Of a stretch of 64,000 nt of DNA, positions 1 to 10,861 are shown in pieces. Below the pieces are notes generated by a model. The model had not been told where the DNA came from. It did not search any database and saw nothing but the letters and a program-made list of their open reading frames with translations. Each line of letters opens with the position of its first letter. Position 1 is the first letter of the stretch. A program made the position numbers and the translations under genes. This stretch comes from Atherix ibis (taxonomy: Eukaryota; Arthropoda; Insecta; Diptera; Athericidae), in contig OY282609.1 of the NCBI GenBank assembly GCA_958298945.1, positions 59,740,220 through 59,804,219 on the forward strand. The letters are read 5' to 3'.

Positions 1-583
1 CCGATGCAGCAACGACTTTCTTTTTTGTCTGTTGAACAAGATTTCACATGTGTTTTCGCGTCACTCCATATTCCTATCGTTCAATTCATAAGGCACCCAT
101 TTTCCGATCTTTTCAATCTTCTCCATGGCACGCAGACGCATGAAAATGGCTTGTTGAGTAACGCCCAATTGCTCCTCGAGCATTTTTTGCGATTGGGTAT
201 CTTTTTCGTCCAAAAAAACCTGCAGTTGATGGTCCTCAACCTTCCTAGGTCGATTTTCACGCTTATTATCCCACAAGTCAAAACTATCGTCTTTGAACCG
301 ATGAAACCAATCTCGGCACGTTTTTTTCGATAAAGCACTGTCACCATAGGCTTCCACAAGCATTCGATGCGATTCGGCAGCCGATTTCTTCAAATTGAAA
401 CAGAAAACCACAGCTTCCCGCATATGCTGTTTTTTTTTGGCACAAAACTAGACATGAAATTGTTGACAATGTATACTGATTAATGTTGACAGATGTCAAA
501 CTCATAAAAAAAAGTATGGCGTGCTCATGGTAGCTTAATACGCTCACTCATGCCATCTGTAACCAAACAATGGATTTAAGCTA
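1..583 (-). pseudogene. Mauritiana-type (Mos1-like) mariner, N-terminal part, cut by window edge
   Basis: This is the 5' half of a mariner DNA transposon reading leftwards; the rest lies beyond base 1. The minus strand encodes the paired helix-turn-helix DNA-binding half of a cut-and-paste transposase. A block of about 120 residues (423 down to 61) contains FCFNLKKSAAESHRM, a DWFHRFKD segment, and KWVPYELN, the counterpart of the mariner WVPHEL signature. The natural start (MSSFVPKK-type, CAT at 453-455) is out of frame with this block because of a poly-T run near 428-438. The outer end stops at TTTAAGCT (about 575-582), whereas related copies in this window continue to TTATACACCTGG, so the terminal inverted repeat is lost. 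It is a dead copy of the family also seen at 20402, 30588 and 55625. Confidence 0.85.
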
Positions 584-2638
584 CCAAACCCTACAGCATA
601 TGAGATTTTTACCCAATAAAAGCCTCTTCTTTATTTTTTAAATATGACTACGCAAGAGCCCCAAGTCATTTAAAATCTTCAAGTCTCGAGAGCATTCCGT
701 ACTGTCTCCTATTATGCTGTATGTGTTATCGATAGATAACATGTCACCAATCAAGCATTTGGCAGATAAAAGAGCTAGAATATATCATCGAAGATGTCAG
801 GGAAATAAAATCCATAGGCTCGCCCTCAGCAGGGGTAGAAGGGGAAAGAAATGAGAGAGTACCGAGATTGCGTAACACTGGGATTTATCGAATAAAGGAA
901 GATGGATGTACACATATTTATCGATTTAAGGATAAATCTTAAAAATAACGTACTTTAAATATATCTTAAAAAATAACGTACTTTAAAAAATTCTTTTTTC
1001 AGCTATTTTAAATGAAAATTCTTATTGGAAAAGTTTTTATTTGAATTTGGAGAAATACCAAAAATGTTTAAGTAAGATTAAAATTAAACTTAATAGTTTC
1101 AATAGCTTTTTTTTTTGGTTCCCGCTGAATATAGTCGTACAATTCATTGCACCTGACACTGATATGCGGAGGACAGCCATTACCGAATAGCGAAATTTGA
1201 GTGATAGCATTTCGGAAGTCGATTTTATCAGAAATAACTAACAAGGCAAAAAAGTTAATGTATTATCTTTAGTGATCGAAACGAAGTATACAACTTTCGA
1301 TTCAGATAAAATATCTGCAAATAATGCACGGGAAAATTTCGCTTACTCGAATACCACTTTAAATACGTAACAGTGTATCGAAAGGAAAATGTGTCCGTCA
1401 AATTACCTTGAACATAAATAAGTGTTCATTCAATAATAATGTGTGAAAATTTCATCCAACATTTTAGTGCGTACATAAAAATATTTCGAATTTAAATATC
1501 TGCTATCGTCCAGAGTCTACACTCTCAGAAGTAGAAAATATGTTATTTCATTAACAATAGGGCTATTATACTCAACTCCATTTTCATATATACGTACAAC
1601 CATATATATTTGCATCGACGAACAAATAGATACGATAAGGTATGCGTACAGACACAGTAGATACGGTCTAAACGTGTTCCTTCCTATTCAGGTGTACGAA
1701 CTCATTATTGATATCAGGTGGGTTAACATGACCAAAAACAACTTTTAACAACATACCAAATATGCCGTCTGAATATCAACATGTCGGTCTTATTGACTAT
1801 TTTTGACAAAACGTTACGGATATATCTTAATCACTCAATGAAAGTGAAATTTTTTCTACTTTTATACTATTATTATTATTATTATTATGAAATAAAAAGA
1901 AACTTTTCTACTACACTTTTTTTAAGGTAGTCGTCCATTTAAAATGTTCTCTTTTTTCTATCATATAAACTTATCAATCTAAAACCTTAAATATAAAAGA
2001 ATTAATATTTTATCATAAAATGAAAGTCGTTACTTTGCAAAGATATTAACAGTTTTCTCCTGCGATATCTCTTTTTAAATAATTAATTTGTGAAAAATAA
2101 AAAATTTCACTAACCAATTATTAATGTGAGGCGTAAAAAAAAGTCTGTTTTTTTTAATAATAATCAAACCAATCTTATACAAAAAACATAATTCAATAAT
2201 ATGTTAGCAAATTTATCTAGCCATGAAGGTTGGATGGGAAATTCTAACAGAAAAAAAATTACTATTATTAATAGAGAGTGTGAGCATGAAAAATTCCATA
2301 ATTTAATTATAGTAAATAACAAATTATGCTCAATTCAAAAATTATAATTTTTTTTTCAAATTTAATTTTCTATAATAAGTAACCTAAAATCGATTGGAAA
2401 TAATGGAAAATTTGCTGACCAAGTGTATGGATAATATTTAATTAGTATAAGAAATTTTTCTCCGTTTATGCATAGTTTTGCAAATAAGAAATGCCACTCA
2501 ATAATAATCCTCTCAGTTGTATTGTCATGAAATTTATACTTTGTTATTTTGTGTTCAGAAAATTAATCAAGTTGAATGATTTAACAAATTGTACGCATAC
2601 AGAGGTGTCACTGGGCTTACTCCTACTATTTTGATAAA
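584..2638. other. AT-rich intergenic DNA, no gene seen
   Basis: I find no open frame longer than about 60 codons and no transposase or reverse-transcriptase motif here. The stretch is AT-rich with many poly-A and poly-T runs. A short trinucleotide repeat lies at 1868-1888. Confidence 0.6.
1868..1888. repeat. (TAT)7 microsatellite
   Basis: Seven uninterrupted TAT units are read directly from the sequence in intergenic DNA. Confidence 0.9.
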
Positions 2639-2640
2639 TA

Positions 2641-3518
2641 CTAGGTCTGTTACGTAAATACGTTCCGCGGGTTACGTATATTCAAATTTCGATTTTTTTG
2701 TGGTGTTATGTTGGTACTCATGTCTCTCACTTATGCCGACATATGCGGCCATTTTGAATGTTCAGTTAATTTTTGACAGCTGCTTTTCTTGCACGTATTT
2801 TGGCTCGTCTTCGATTTTTGCCTCAATTTCGACCAAAAACAGCATCGCATTAGCATTGCTAAGGAGCTGTTGAACTCTGTCCGCGATGACCCAAATTTGC
2901 TCCAGAGGGTTATGACGTGGAAACCAAAGCTCAATCATCCCAATGGAAGCTGCCGCACGAGCCAAGACCGAAAAAACCACGCCAAGTTCGGTCGAATGTG
3001 AAGGTTTTGCTTACATTTTTCTTCGATTGCAGGGGCGTGGTGCATCATGCGTTCTTGCCACAGGGTAGAACGGTTAATAAGGAATATTACCTGATATTTC
3101 AGAAATGCCCGGATTTGTGGAAAAACAAAAATTGGCTTTTGCATCATGATAACGCTCCTGCTCACGAATCGTTGCTTGTCCGCGAATTTTTGGCCAAAAA
3201 CAACACACTAATAATGCCACAGCCACCGTATTCCCCAAAAATGGCCCCTTTGACTTTTTCTCTTTCCCGAAACTGAAGAGCTCCATGAAAGGACGACACT
3301 ACTCTACAATTGAGAAGATAAAAACGGCATCGAAGGAGGAGCTGAACAAGTTCACAAAAAATGAGTTTTTGAAGTGCTTCGAGGATTGGAAAAAACGTTG
3401 GCACAAGTGTATAATATTTGGTGGGGATTACTTTGAAGGGGATGAAAAAGATATTCATGAATAAATAAATAATTTTTGAAAAAATACAAAATTCGCGATA
3501 CTTTGTGAATAGACCTCG
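2641..3518 (+). mobile_element. Mariner-type element, internally deleted, frameshifted
   Basis: A Tc1/mariner relic with imperfect terminal inverted repeats (CTAGGTCTGTTACGTAAATA at the left; the complement CGAGGTCTATTCACAAAGTA at the right) between TA dinucleotides (2639-2640 and 3519-3520). At 878 bp it is short of the usual 1.3 kb; the N-terminal DNA-binding region is missing. Frame 2917-3276 encodes the catalytic middle, with LLHHDNAPAHE carrying the second acidic residue and PQPPYSP following it. One base appears lost near 3246-3250: the next aspartate (DFF) and the tail (KTASKEEL, KRWHKCI, GGDYFEGDE) read on in another frame to about 3464. The spacing fits a DD34D mariner. No function is expected. 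Confidence 0.8.
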
Positions 3519-3520
3519 TA

Positions 3521-4054
3521 TATCAGGAAATAGTAAACATTTTCAATTGTCAACTTTTAGAAATTTTGTACATTTTTGAAGGATTAAAAACGTTATTCTA
3601 ACTAATATTTATAAACAATTAAAAACAAAAAAGTTCACCATAAATCAATCGAGGAAAATTATAAATGGTCATAACTCAGTGGTCAACCATCAATTTCGGT
3701 CATCAGATTTTTATAATTAAAAAAAAGTTTTAAGTTTGAGTGGATTTCAACATAAATCAATGAAATTTCTATTAATTTAATCAAACTGAATGTTCTCGTA
3801 AATTTTCTGCCTAGCAATTATCACGTAAACTAAAAAATTAAAAATTAAAATACAGATTTTTATCCAAAATTAATTAAATTTGTCTACTAATACTTTAATT
3901 TCTACCGATTTCTACCAATTGGAAAAAATATTTTTAATTTTTCTTATAAAAAATTTGATTTAAAAAAATATAATTAAAATTTTCTAAGCCCAAAATTTTA
4001 ATTGAAAAAAATTAAATAATTTTTAAAAAAATTAGTTTTAACATTTTTTTAATA
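3521..4054. other. AT-rich intergenic DNA
   Basis: No gene or element is recognised between the two flanking transposons; the stretch is very AT-rich and low in complexity. Confidence 0.6.
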
Positions 4055-4056
4055 TA

Positions 4057-5160
4057 GGGTGGTCCATCTGGCGGTTGCATTTTGAACTACTATTTATTTG
4101 AAGTACTAGAGTATTAAATGTCAACACGAATTGACAGATTGTTAGTTGAAAGTCAGAATTTTACGAAATAGTAATCCATTAGCTTGAAGAAAACTGGGAA
4201 ATATTGAGAACTTATTTCCAAAATGGTGAGTCTTCAACCCAAACTGTAAGAAATTTAAAAAAAAAATGAGCAAAGATCGAATGCCATCGCGTCAAGTTGT
4301 GGACAAATTCATGAAGCGAGTTGGTTGCCAAAGCGTACGACCGAGAATATTGCCGCCGTTGCTGAAAATGTCCGTGATCATCCATCAACATCAACTCGTC
4401 ACCGTTCTCAGAAATTGAACATTTCTCGCAGTTCTCTGTTGAGAATTTTGCACAAAGACCTCGGTATGAAAGCTACAAAGTTCAATTAGTCCAACAGCTA
4501 AAGCCGCATGATCATCCGATGCGTTTTCGGTTTACCCAATGGGCTCAAGATCAATTGGCCGAAGATGAGCATTTTTAACGAAAAATCATCTTTTCGGATG
4601 AGGCCCATTTCCACCTTGGTGGGTATGTCAACAAACAAAATTGTCGTATCTGGGGCTCAGAAAATCCATACGTCATCATGAAAAAGCCATGCATCCACAA
4701 AGAGTCACGGTTTGGTGCGGATTTTGGACTGGAGGCATCATTGGGCCGTTTTTCTTAGAAAACGATGAAGAAGTTGCCGTTACGGTCAATGGTGAGCGCT
4801 ATCGTGGCATTGTTTCCAAAAGTTGAAGAGAATGGCATGGACGACTTGCCACACAGCCAACGTAACAATCCAACTTTTGGACACTGCTTTCGAAAACCGA
4901 ATAATTAGCCGAAATTCTGATGTCAATTGGCCGCCTCGAAGCTGTGATTTGAGCCCGTTGGATTGTGTTCTGTGGAAAGCCATTAAGAATTAATGTTACG
5001 CAAGCCATCCAGAGACAATTGAGATCTCCAAACACGAATACAAAGTTGCCATTGAAGAGATACAGGCCCAGACAATCGAAAATGTACTGAAAAATTGGGT
5101 CGAGCACATGGGGTACTGTAAGGCCAGCCGTGGCAGTCACAACTTCTAAATGGTCCACCC
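4057..5160 (+). mobile_element. Tc1/mariner relic with long D-D spacing
   Basis: The ends are inverted repeats (GGGTGGTCCATCTGG at the left, ATGGTCCACCC at the right) inside TATA, which fits a TA target. The plus strand shows transposase pieces in several frames: an N-terminal FKNGESSTQTVR segment (about 4200), SDEAHFHLGGYVNKQNC with the first catalytic aspartate (about 4595-4645), QRVTVWCGFWTGGIIGPFF (about 4700-4760), TCHTANVTIQLLD (about 4850-4885) and ISRNSDVNWPPRSCDLSPLD ending in the third catalytic aspartate. From family consensus the second and third aspartates are about 41 residues apart, the DD41D-like arrangement. The second one is mutated here, and stops and frameshifts are scattered throughout. 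It is a dead element related to those at 23340, 28470, 32640 and 50570. Confidence 0.8.
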
Positions 5161-5269
5161 TATATTTGGGCTTTATAAATTACGCCTTACAAGTCTCAGA
5201 AACAAAATATGGACAATCCCAAAACAACTTCTATTCTATGAAAAGAACAATGCACCCGTTACCGAAAGC

Positions 5270-6560
5270 TGACGGATTTTGGGATAAAAACTGAAACATT
5301 AGCTAAACACGTTGCAAAAACATTTACTCCACATGAAGACATACTAGACAGAAGTTTCACTAAAATCGAGTGACAACTGATCATTTCCCTACCCATAAGT
5401 CTTCCCCAATAAGCAATTACTACTTCGGAAGTTACCATATTGATCAAACTCCTTCAACAAAAAAAAAAGCTCCTGGCTGTGATCTGATCACCCCGAATAT
5501 ACTCCAGCAACTCCCTAAAATAGTAATAATCTTTTTTGCTACGCTTTGTAAATATATACATTGAACAACACGTTTCCAATAATCTGGAAATTGGCCTTTA
5601 TAAAAATGATTCCAAAGTCAACTAAAGCAATAAATTGCCCCATTTAATAAAGATCAATAAGTATCCTTCTAATCCCATCAAAATTTTAAAAAAAAATATT
5701 CCTCTGCCGCCTACATCCTTTACTCGAATCCTCAAATTTAATTCCCAACTATCTGCTCCGATCATTCCACTACCGAGTAATATCATTGAGTCATCGATTT
5801 TATTGCATCCTCTGTAGAAAGAAAAGAGTACTGTCCCGGTATGTTTTTAGACTTAAGTCAAGCTTTTAACCGAGTCTGGCATCCGGGCTTACTTTGAAAA
5901 TTTAAGAGGATTCTTTCCTTTCATTTATTACTTAAATCATTCTTTTAAAACCGATCTTTCCAATTAAATGAATAAAATGAACTCTCCAATATCTCTCCTA
6001 TATTGGCTAGTATGCCACTGGGAAGTATGCTTGAGTCTATCCTCTACAGCATTTATATATCCGATATCCCAATCCGTCCCAATACCTTCTCAATCACATG
6101 TGTTGATGATACAAAATAAATCTACTGTCTTTGAAAATAAAAATTATAACAGTCTTCCATCTAGCAAAAATTTCCAACATGTATCCAAAATTTTCCAATG
6201 TCAAATCCAACACCTTTAGGACTGGTTTACCAGTTACAGAATATAAGTTAATAAATGTAAATGTATCCTCTGCCATGATCCATGTTCTCGCATGTACCTT
6301 AATGACAGTACCATTCCACAACACACCGAAGTTCAGTACCTACGACTGAATTTAGACAAACATTTTAAAAGATAAGACCTAAACAGACAATACCACGAAC
6401 TACTGCAACTTCTAGACAAACGTTATAAATTTACAATATACAGAAAAATACTTCTATACAAAGCACTACTAAAACCAATATGGACTTACAAACTAGAATG
6501 CTGGAGCTCTACTCAATTTCTTCAGTTAAAAATCCCTCGTAAATCATGTGACTTTGTCCC
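5270..6560 (+). mobile_element. Old Jockey-type LINE relic (reverse transcriptase)
   Basis: A decayed reverse-transcriptase segment of the same family as the younger copies at 17330 and 49255. Recognisable plus-strand pieces are KKAPGCDLITPNILQQLPK (about 5462-5520), ERKEYCPGMFLDLSQAFNR with VWHPGLL (about 5815-5895; this contains the first catalytic aspartate of the polymerase), then MPLGSMLESILYSIYISDIP (about 6010-6075) and a degraded CVDDTK in place of YADDTA (about 6100). Stops interrupt every frame. The C-terminal part runs to the LQTRMLEL-type segment near 6510. No poly(A) tail is preserved. It is clearly older than the other two copies. Confidence 0.75.
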
Positions 6561-7944
6561 GTTATAAAAATGTTTACTCTTGTCTTCTCAATTATACTAT
6601 TCCTCTTGTTTGAGAACTATCCCCCACTTCCTTCCCTATAAACACACATCCATAAGTTAAATGTCAATAGTTCCGAGACTTGCTTAAATACTAACTCACA
6701 ATTTATATTCACATGCGACCAGGAGAAACTTTGATGGATGTTTACTCCCCATAACCCTACTTGTTAATAACTTCTGTTTAGAAAATCCGCTCCACCCATA
6801 AATATCTTAAGAAAAAAAAACAATTCCTATTTTTAAAAACTTTTTGTTAAATTACGAAGATTTAACAAAATATTTGTTGATTTATCACGACTGTGTTTAC
6901 TTTTGATGCTCTACATTTCATAGATGAAAATAAGAATTTTGTTCATTTAAAAAATTTTATTTTTAACCAAAAAAAAAATTGAAGCACAATCCAAAATTTT
7001 ATAGGCTTGTCTAAAATTATTGATCCACCACAATCGTTTTCCTCTCATCAATCTAGAAAAAAATCTAATAATTTCCAAAATAAATCTACTGTCTTTGAAA
7101 GTAATAATCATAACAATCGCTTTCGAAAATCTACAAGCTCAATAATAAAATTTACCGTTGTCTGATTACTAATAAATTGAATCTTACCAACCAAAAAATA
7201 CTTGAGAATCTCATTAAAAATAAATAACTTTTCTTATAAATCAAAAATCTTTAAAAAAAAATAATCGGTCTCGTTTTTTTTTTTGTAGTAAAAATAAATA
7301 GACTTTGGGAGTAGAAAATCTCATTTTAAAAATCTGTATTGAAAAATTTAAGTCTACCACCCGATGACCAATAATAAAAAGGCCTAAATCCTATCAAGAG
7401 GAATTTCTTTATATTGTAGATAAATCTTCACCTCACAGCCAGTTCTTATAAAAGGGCAGTTACACGTAAAACGAATCAATAAACAAACAGTTAATCTTCT
7501 ACGCATAAAAAGAAAGTAAAAGTTAATATATTTGCATTTAAAATGTTTTCGGTTAATAAATTTGTTCGCACCTTAGTAGTATCTTATAACTGGCATCTGT
7601 GTGATATGGGGAAGAAGAAAAAAAGATAAACAAACAAAAATGGGAAAAATTTTCACTTTTGTGAAAGAAATCCAAAAAGCGAGACTTCTTCAAAATCTGG
7701 TAGTGTGTAGTTTTTGTTTAACGAAGAGTATTGGCCTCAAATTGACCATCTGCCTTCACAAAGCGTTATTTAAAAGAAAGAAGATATAAATTTGCATTGG
7801 TAATAAAATAGTAGTCAAGTTATTCCAATTCGTTTATTTTACAATAGCTTCTTATTAATATGGAGGCTTAGTTTCTAATTTGAATACAAGGCAAGCATTG
7901 CTTTATTCTATTTACCAAAAACAATTGCGACTGTGTAGAATAGT
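6561..7944. other. AT-rich intergenic DNA, no gene seen
   Basis: Nothing recognisable. Poly-A and poly-T tracts are common (for example 7254-7285). A 62-codon frame at 7601-7789 is lysine-rich and looks like chance. Confidence 0.55.
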
Positions 7945-9560
7945 GAGAGTTCTATTAGATTTTGTGGTGCAGATTAGTATATTGTAGATGATCAAAGAGG
8001 GAATGGAGTCCTATCCTCGAAATAATTCTTGGCCAGGTGCTATTCATATAACATGTGAGCAATAGTAAACTCAGTACCACAGGGTTGATATAATATAATG
8101 GAGCATTGGTATTTTGCTTCTTCAAAAAGAAAATTCTGAGTGAGAGCAGCTATCGATGCTAGAATTTCTGTATGGATATCGAAAATACTGGTCTATTGAT
8201 GTTTACCCAATGAGTAAACAAAAATGTGTCGCTATTGGTCAAGTCAACGAGTCTGCGGTTGACCAATGGTGTTAGTTGTCATTTTGTTAGTAGGCAAGGC
8301 AGACTGCGGAATTACCCAAAATTCCTACATGTCCTATTGCTAAGTAGGCTATGTCGAATTCCTCTAAGTACTGGGTCACTCAAGGGGTCACGAATAGCTT
8401 AGAGAGCGGCAAAAGTGGCTCTATAAATAATAGCACTCCGTTGGCTGGTGACATTGGTAGTAATTTCATTTGCCGTTTTGAGAGCCCACAGCTCCCCACA
8501 CTAAAAGAATCTGCACTATTAGGGAAGCTTCCATAATACAGTGCACGAATGCTGCAGCGAAAAAGTTCCACCACCGAAAAAGATGTACCATTGGTTAGTC
8601 GAAAAAGTTCGTAGTTTCTATGTATGAAAATATTCTCCATTATTATGGACAATATTTCGCCATTTTTAAGGTAGACCCATGATTCCATCAGTATCGAATT
8701 TCTGTGGTTTCTGGTTGAAAAACTGAATCAAGTGGTTTTCGCAAGCCTCTCTTGAAGACAGCTTGGTTCCATTCAAAGAGTTCTGCAGATATCGAAACAA
8801 GCGGTAGTATGAGGATGCTATATCTGGGCTATACGGTGGATACATCAAAACTTCCCAAATATAATCTCTTAATTTTTGGCTAGACACCCTTCCTGTTCAT
8901 TAATTTTAGCCGTTTTCTCTCAACCGCTTGTCCTAATCTCTCAAGATGCTCATAGTATAGTACCCAGTCAACAGATTGGCCGAACAGTAGCAGTTCATAA
9001 TGAACGATTCCCTTCCCATTCCACCATGCACACTGCTTAACCTTATTGGCCATCAATCCTGGCTTTGAAATTATTTGTCATCGTTCATCTCTTTTTTCCC
9101 GTGCTCTCTTTCAAAGGATATTCTCGTATTTTACCCATTTTTTATTGCATTTTGCTTCAGACATGGCTCGATTTCATTGCGCTTCAGGAGCGTATCGCAG
9201 AAGTTAAGTTGGTGCACCTTGTTTTTCAACTATGTGTGGATGGTTCCGTAATAGACTTTTGAAGCCTATTATCAGACGTAGATACTTTCTACTCTACTCC
9301 CAACCACCGCTTTCAGTCTTGGATGTAGTAATTACTTTCTACGTAAAATATTAATTATATTAACGATGATGCATTTCTTTTTGAGCTGGATGCGATGATA
9401 ATGTTTTCGATTAAAGTGTTAGGGGGGTAATTATGAAGGCAAATATTCTTGTAAATTATGTTAAGGCCAGCTTTTCGAAGATAGAAAATGATCGGTAATG
9501 TCCGATGTACTCGATTGCCTAGCATAATCTTTGCAATAATAATATTGCTCGGGGCAATAA
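7945..9560 (-). mobile_element. RNase H LINE relic, split by a mariner fragment
   Basis: Aligning by eye to the better copy at 10862-12456, bases 7945-8590 match the 3' end and RNase H region (including a TTTTGTGGTGCAGATTAGTA block near 7958), and bases 9232-9560 match the region upstream of RNase H (CTTTTTGAGCTGGATGCGAT near 9378). The intervening bases are unrelated mariner sequence. The reading frame is destroyed. The RNase H part survives only in pieces, such as VVELFRCS and ANGVLLF on the minus strand. Confidence 0.75.
8595..9230 (-). mobile_element. Mariner fragment inserted in an RNase H LINE
   Basis: The minus strand encodes the catalytic C-terminal part of a mariner transposase: MYPPYSPDIASS, then YYRLFRYLQNSLNGTKLSSR and QFFNQKPQKF (8887 down to 8680). 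Further upstream in the element there is an ANKVKQCAWWNGKGIVHYE segment (about 9055-8995). The DNA-binding half is gone. The inner left edge shows TTAGTCGAAAAAGTTCGTAG, which looks like a mariner end. Both edges are inferred from where LINE similarity stops and resumes, so they are good to about 20 bp. The block may also contain an internal deletion. Confidence 0.65.
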
Positions 9561-10729
9561 TCTTATATAGGAAAAATACAATATTCGAAAAGCCTTTGAA
9601 ATAATGATCGCATCTATTTTCATTTCATATCCAATACAATATATAAAATTTGAAATTATTTTTTTCATATCCGTTGAAAACCATTTTAGAAAAATTTGAA
9701 ATCACATTAATTTGGGTAACCAATTCGTCATGGCTATTTCCATCTATGGCATCTATTAACAATCTTAGCCATGAGTCGGTGAATATTGTCTGCATAGCTT
9801 GATGCATATTCTTGGTCATATTATTGGATATTTATTCATAGACTAATCATTAACTTCATTTTGAACATAAGATCAATTTTTACAACAACGAAGATGGGGA
9901 GAGGAAAAAAAATTAATTACCAGTGTACCTCTCTATAAGCAATTCTAGTTGAAATATTAAAAGAGATTGGACAATTCTTCCACTTACAATGGATAATGAT
10001 TTCGTGTTGTTTTTATGAGCATAGTAAAAGTGTAAGAGAAAAAAATATTTTTATTATTAGTTGGCAGACAAAAAAAAAACCAAACCATAGTCTATTGATT
10101 ACGACATACACACTTCTGGAACAGATAGTAGAATATTGAAGATTGGATAGTGGCAATTTACCAATCTCCATGGTCGTTGTGGCCAAGCTTACCAACAATA
10201 ATTACAGTCATCGTTAACCGTGGAAATGTGCCCGTACAATATCTGAAGGAAGCCAAAATCATTTGAAATTCGAATGGTTTTCATGCTTACTAGCTAGATC
10301 TGAGGTTACTAGCATTTGAACTGTGAACTCCAATGTGTTCGTACATCTGAAACGTTCTACTTACCATTGTTGGGAAATCTTGAACAGATTGCGTTTTTCA
10401 ATGTTTTCCTTTCTATCTCTACCCTCCTCGAATTTTCTCACTTTTAAAATTTCTTCTCTTTTCATTGTCCATATTTATGATTATAATGTAATTTTTTAAT
10501 AATATTTTGCAATATATTATTTTTCTCAGCAGATTTTAAAAACAATAAAAAGAGGTTTTTTTCTGATATTATAAATAAAATACAATAAACTGATTAACAA
10601 ACTTCCTTCGAGTATTCAGATTGGAAATAAGTGCTTAGGAGCGGAGTTGAGGGTGACGGAAAAGACGTCACTGAGAAGGTACAGTAATGTACACACCGAT
10701 CTATCTAGCTTTGATATGAAAACGAGCCT
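9561..10729. other. Intergenic DNA, no gene seen
   Basis: No supported feature. A 64-codon minus-strand frame at 9625-9819 has unremarkable composition and no motif I recognise. AT content rises toward 10570. Confidence 0.5.
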
Positions 10730-10861
10730 GTTGATAATTTAATAGCGCCACGATCATGAGAGCTTTAGCAAGTTCATATATCATATGGATAAGCGTTACA
10801 AATTATCTATACTAAACTCGTCCGGAGTTAATGGGATGGAATAGTTTCAGGAACTAAAATT
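10730..10861 (-). mobile_element. Older RNase H LINE, 3' piece
   Basis: TAGCGCCACGATCATGAG near 10741 resembles the 3' untranslated block of the LINE family (TAGCGCCACGACCGTGAGGC near 10914). It lies on the other side of the inserted younger LINE from the matching remainder at 12470-13060. The simplest reading is one old copy split by the newer one. The alignment is by eye and weak. Confidence 0.45.
10849..10861. repeat. Target-site duplication, left copy
   Basis: AGGAACTAAAATT here is repeated exactly at 12457-12469. It borders the LINE at 10862-12456 and is the expected 13-bp duplication left by target-primed reverse transcription. Confidence 0.8.

Noticed and set aside
9625..9819. 64-codon minus-strand frame of ordinary amino-acid composition
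   Set aside because: It looks more protein-like than most, but no domain, neighbour or splice site supports it.
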